The translations under genes and the position numbers were made by a program. The notes beneath the pieces were generated by a model. That model had not been told where the DNA came from. It searched no databases and saw only the letters and a program-made list of their open reading frames with translations. This document shows, one piece after another, positions 11,814 through 13,184 of a stretch of DNA of 13,184 nucleotides (within the stretch, counting starts at the first letter, position 1; every line of letters begins with the position of its first letter). This stretch comes from Pseudomonadota bacterium (GTDB lineage Bacteria; Desulfobacterota; Anaeroferrophillalia; Anaeroferrophillales; Tharpellaceae), in NCBI GenBank assembly GCA_015486505.1, contig WFRP01000134.1, forward strand, positions 1 through 13,184. The letters are read 5' to 3'.

Positions 11814-13010
11814 ATGCGGAATTTTAATGATGTCGTAATTGTCAGCGCGGTGCGGACCCCGATGGGGAGCTTCGGCGGGACTATGAAGGATATGCAGGTT
11901 TATGATATCGGTTCATTCCCCGTGCGTGAAGCCCTGAAAAGAGCTAATGTCGAGGGTAACGATGTTGAGGAAGCAATTATCGGCAACTGCCGTCAGGCGG
12001 GCAATCATGTTAATCCGGGCCGGACGGTGGCGTTAAAGGGCGGCTGCGGTCAGCAGACCGCCGGAGTTACCGTCAATAAGGCCTGTCCGGCGGGCATGAA
12101 AGCCCTTTCTATGGCGGTGTCGCAGATTGTTCTGGAACAGGCTGAGGTCGTGCTTTGTGGCGGCATGGAGTCGATGAGTACGATTCCTTATCTTCTGAAA
12201 GGGGCCCGTTTCGGCGGCTTCAAAATGGGCGACCGCAAACTTGAAGACGGCTGGGGCGACAGTTATGATCCGATTGCCAAAGTCAGTATGGGAATGACCG
12301 CCGAAAATGTCGGGGAGAAATACGGCATCAGCCGGCAGGAGATGGATGAATATGCGGTGCAGTCCCATCAGCGGGCGCAGGCCGCGGCTGATAACGGCTG
12401 GTTCGATGACGAAATTATCCCGGTCACCATTCCCGGTACCCGGAAAAAACCGGAATTTCAGTTTACTGCGGATGAGTCGATTAAACCCGGCAGTACGGTG
12501 GAAAAATTGGCCAAACTGCGGCCCGCTTTCAAAAAAGAGGGCGGCAAGGTTACCGCCGGCAATGCCTGCGGTCTGACCGACGGTTCGGCGATGATGATCG
12601 CCATGACCCGGGATGAGGCGGCTAAACGCGGGGTCAAACCGCTTTTTTCCGTGGTTGATTTCTGTCAGACCGCGGTTGACGGAACCTTTATGGGCGAAGG
12701 CCCGGGCGCAGCGATTCCAAAAGTTCTCAAACGGGCCGGGATGACCCTTGATGATATTGATCTTTTCGAAATCAACGAAGCTTTCGCCGCCCAGGTCTTG
12801 GGCAATGTCGCCCGGCTTAATCTTGATATCGCCAAACTCAATGTTCACGGCGGTGCCATCGCTCTGGGGCATCCGACCGGCTGCAGCGGCGCCCGGATTA
12901 TTGTTTCTCTGTACTACGCCTTGAACCGTCTCGATAAAGAGTTCGGAGTTGCCTCAATCTGCGGCGGCGGCGGGGCGACGATGGCGATTATTATCAAACG
13001 TGAGAATTAA
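11814..13010 (+). CDS. Thiolase (probable acetyl-CoA C-acetyltransferase)
   Basis: Thiolases join two acetyl-CoA into acetoacetyl-CoA or run the reverse cleavage. In this 398-aa protein the nucleophile is Cys91 in NKACPAGMKAL (88-98), where the usual form is NKVCGSGxKA. GGMESMS, the NEAF motif (about 324), His353 in GHPTGCSGARI (352-362) and the second catalytic Cys383 in ASICGGGGA (380-388) are all present. The start has AGGAGA about 9 nt upstream. It is the first gene after a sigma-54-type promoter and is followed 35 bp later by a short-chain reductase. That pairing suggests acetoacetyl-CoA and 3-hydroxybutyryl-CoA metabolism (storage polymer, butyrate or beta-oxidation). Chain-length preference and direction cannot be told from sequence. 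Confidence 0.93.
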   Translation: MRNFNDVVIVSAVRTPMGSFGGTMKDMQVYDIGSFPVREALKRANVEGNDVEEAIIGNCRQAGNHVNPGRTVALKGGCGQQTAGVTVNKACPAGMKALSMAVSQIVLEQAEVVLCGGMESMSTIPYLLKGARFGGFKMGDRKLEDGWGDSYDPIAKVSMGMTAENVGEKYGISRQEMDEYAVQSHQRAQAAADNGWFDDEIIPVTIPGTRKKPEFQFTADESIKPGSTVEKLAKLRPAFKKEGGKVTAGNACGLTDGSAMMIAMTRDEAAKRGVKPLFSVVDFCQTAVDGTFMGEGPGAAIPKVLKRAGMTLDDIDLFEINEAFAAQVLGNVARLNLDIAKLNVHGGAIALGHPTGCSGARIIVSLYYALNRLDKEFGVASICGGGGATMAIIIKREN

Positions 13011-13045
13011 ATTCCGGTTTACCGGTTCAGGCTCAGGAGAAAATT

Positions 13046-13184
13046 ATGATTGACTTACAAGGTAAAGTTGCAATTGTTACCGGCGGCAGCCGGGGCATCG
13101 GCGCCGAGATCGCCCGGCTTTTGGGCTCTTTAGGGGCGAAAGTCGCGGTTAATTATAATCGCAGTGCCGATAAGGCTGAGGCTC
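13046..13184 (+). CDS. Short-chain dehydrogenase/reductase, 3-oxoacyl reductase type (5' part)
   Basis: Only the first 46 codons are in the window. The N-terminus MIDLQGKVAIVTGGSRGIG, followed by AEIARLLGSLGAKVAVNYNRS, is a Rossmann fold with the TGxxxGIG NAD(P)-binding motif and the NYNRS end of beta-2 that commonly binds NADPH. It could be FabG or an acetoacetyl-CoA reductase (PhaB type); the thiolase 35 bp upstream favours the latter. AGGAGA (13035 onward) precedes the ATG. The catalytic Ser-Tyr-Lys residues lie beyond the window end. Confidence 0.9.
   Translation, partial: MIDLQGKVAIVTGGSRGIGAEIARLLGSLGAKVAVNYNRSADKAEA

Overview
The window is a chromosomal stretch of housekeeping genes from a Gram-negative anaerobe-like bacterium, most plausibly a member of the Desulfobacterota (former Deltaproteobacteria). 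This placement is inferred from protein style, the order rpsF-rpsR-DUF2232-rplI-dnaB, a PTS reduced to HPr plus Enzyme I, and a sigma-54 type promoter before a thiolase. No 16S or database search was available. No classical transposase, phage, CRISPR or defence gene is present.

Layout. 1-359: an intergenic region with two nested repeat elements, then a probable S6:S18 autoregulatory leader. 360-2748: ribosomal protein operon rpsF, rpsR, a DUF2232 membrane protein, and rplI. 2749-3136: a repeat-rich gap with a terminator. 3137-5071: dnaB and a universal stress protein gene. 5084-5857 (minus strand): an FdhD-family protein lacking the usual CxxC motif. 5858-5997: a short gap with three tandem 18-bp repeats. 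5998-7373: tadA and era with a 4-bp overlap. 7374-7746: two tandem copies of a hairpin-rich repeat. 7747-9827: ptsH and ptsI. 9952-11118: metK. 11188-11278: tRNA-Ser(CGA), followed by a very strong terminator. 11341-11813: a long regulatory gap with dyads, a sigma-54 promoter and a 264-bp MITE-like element. 11814 to the end: a thiolase and the start of an SDR-family reductase, probably an operon for acetoacetyl-CoA chemistry.

The genes themselves are conventional. The unusual content is in the gaps. A 123-bp palindromic family (here 'element A') occurs as four substantial copies plus two fragments. Wherever its left boundary can be seen it follows ATTAG or a one-base variant, and its right end is a small GCGGG/CCCGC hairpin followed by GCATTAG. 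One copy interrupts a second family ('element B') exactly after ATTAG, and the other B copy supplies the uninterrupted sequence. This is what a non-autonomous IS200/IS605-like element would look like. Element B at 11514-11777 has 14-bp perfect terminal inverted repeats and an almost adjacent 8-bp direct repeat, so it looks like a MITE. These elements sit directly before dnaB, ptsH, metK, rpsF and the thiolase, where they could affect expression.

Functionally, the window combines translation (S6, S18, L9, Era, TadA, tRNA-Ser), replication (DnaB), SAM synthesis (MetK), phosphotransfer regulation (HPr/EI) and a candidate sigma-54-controlled acyl-CoA operon.
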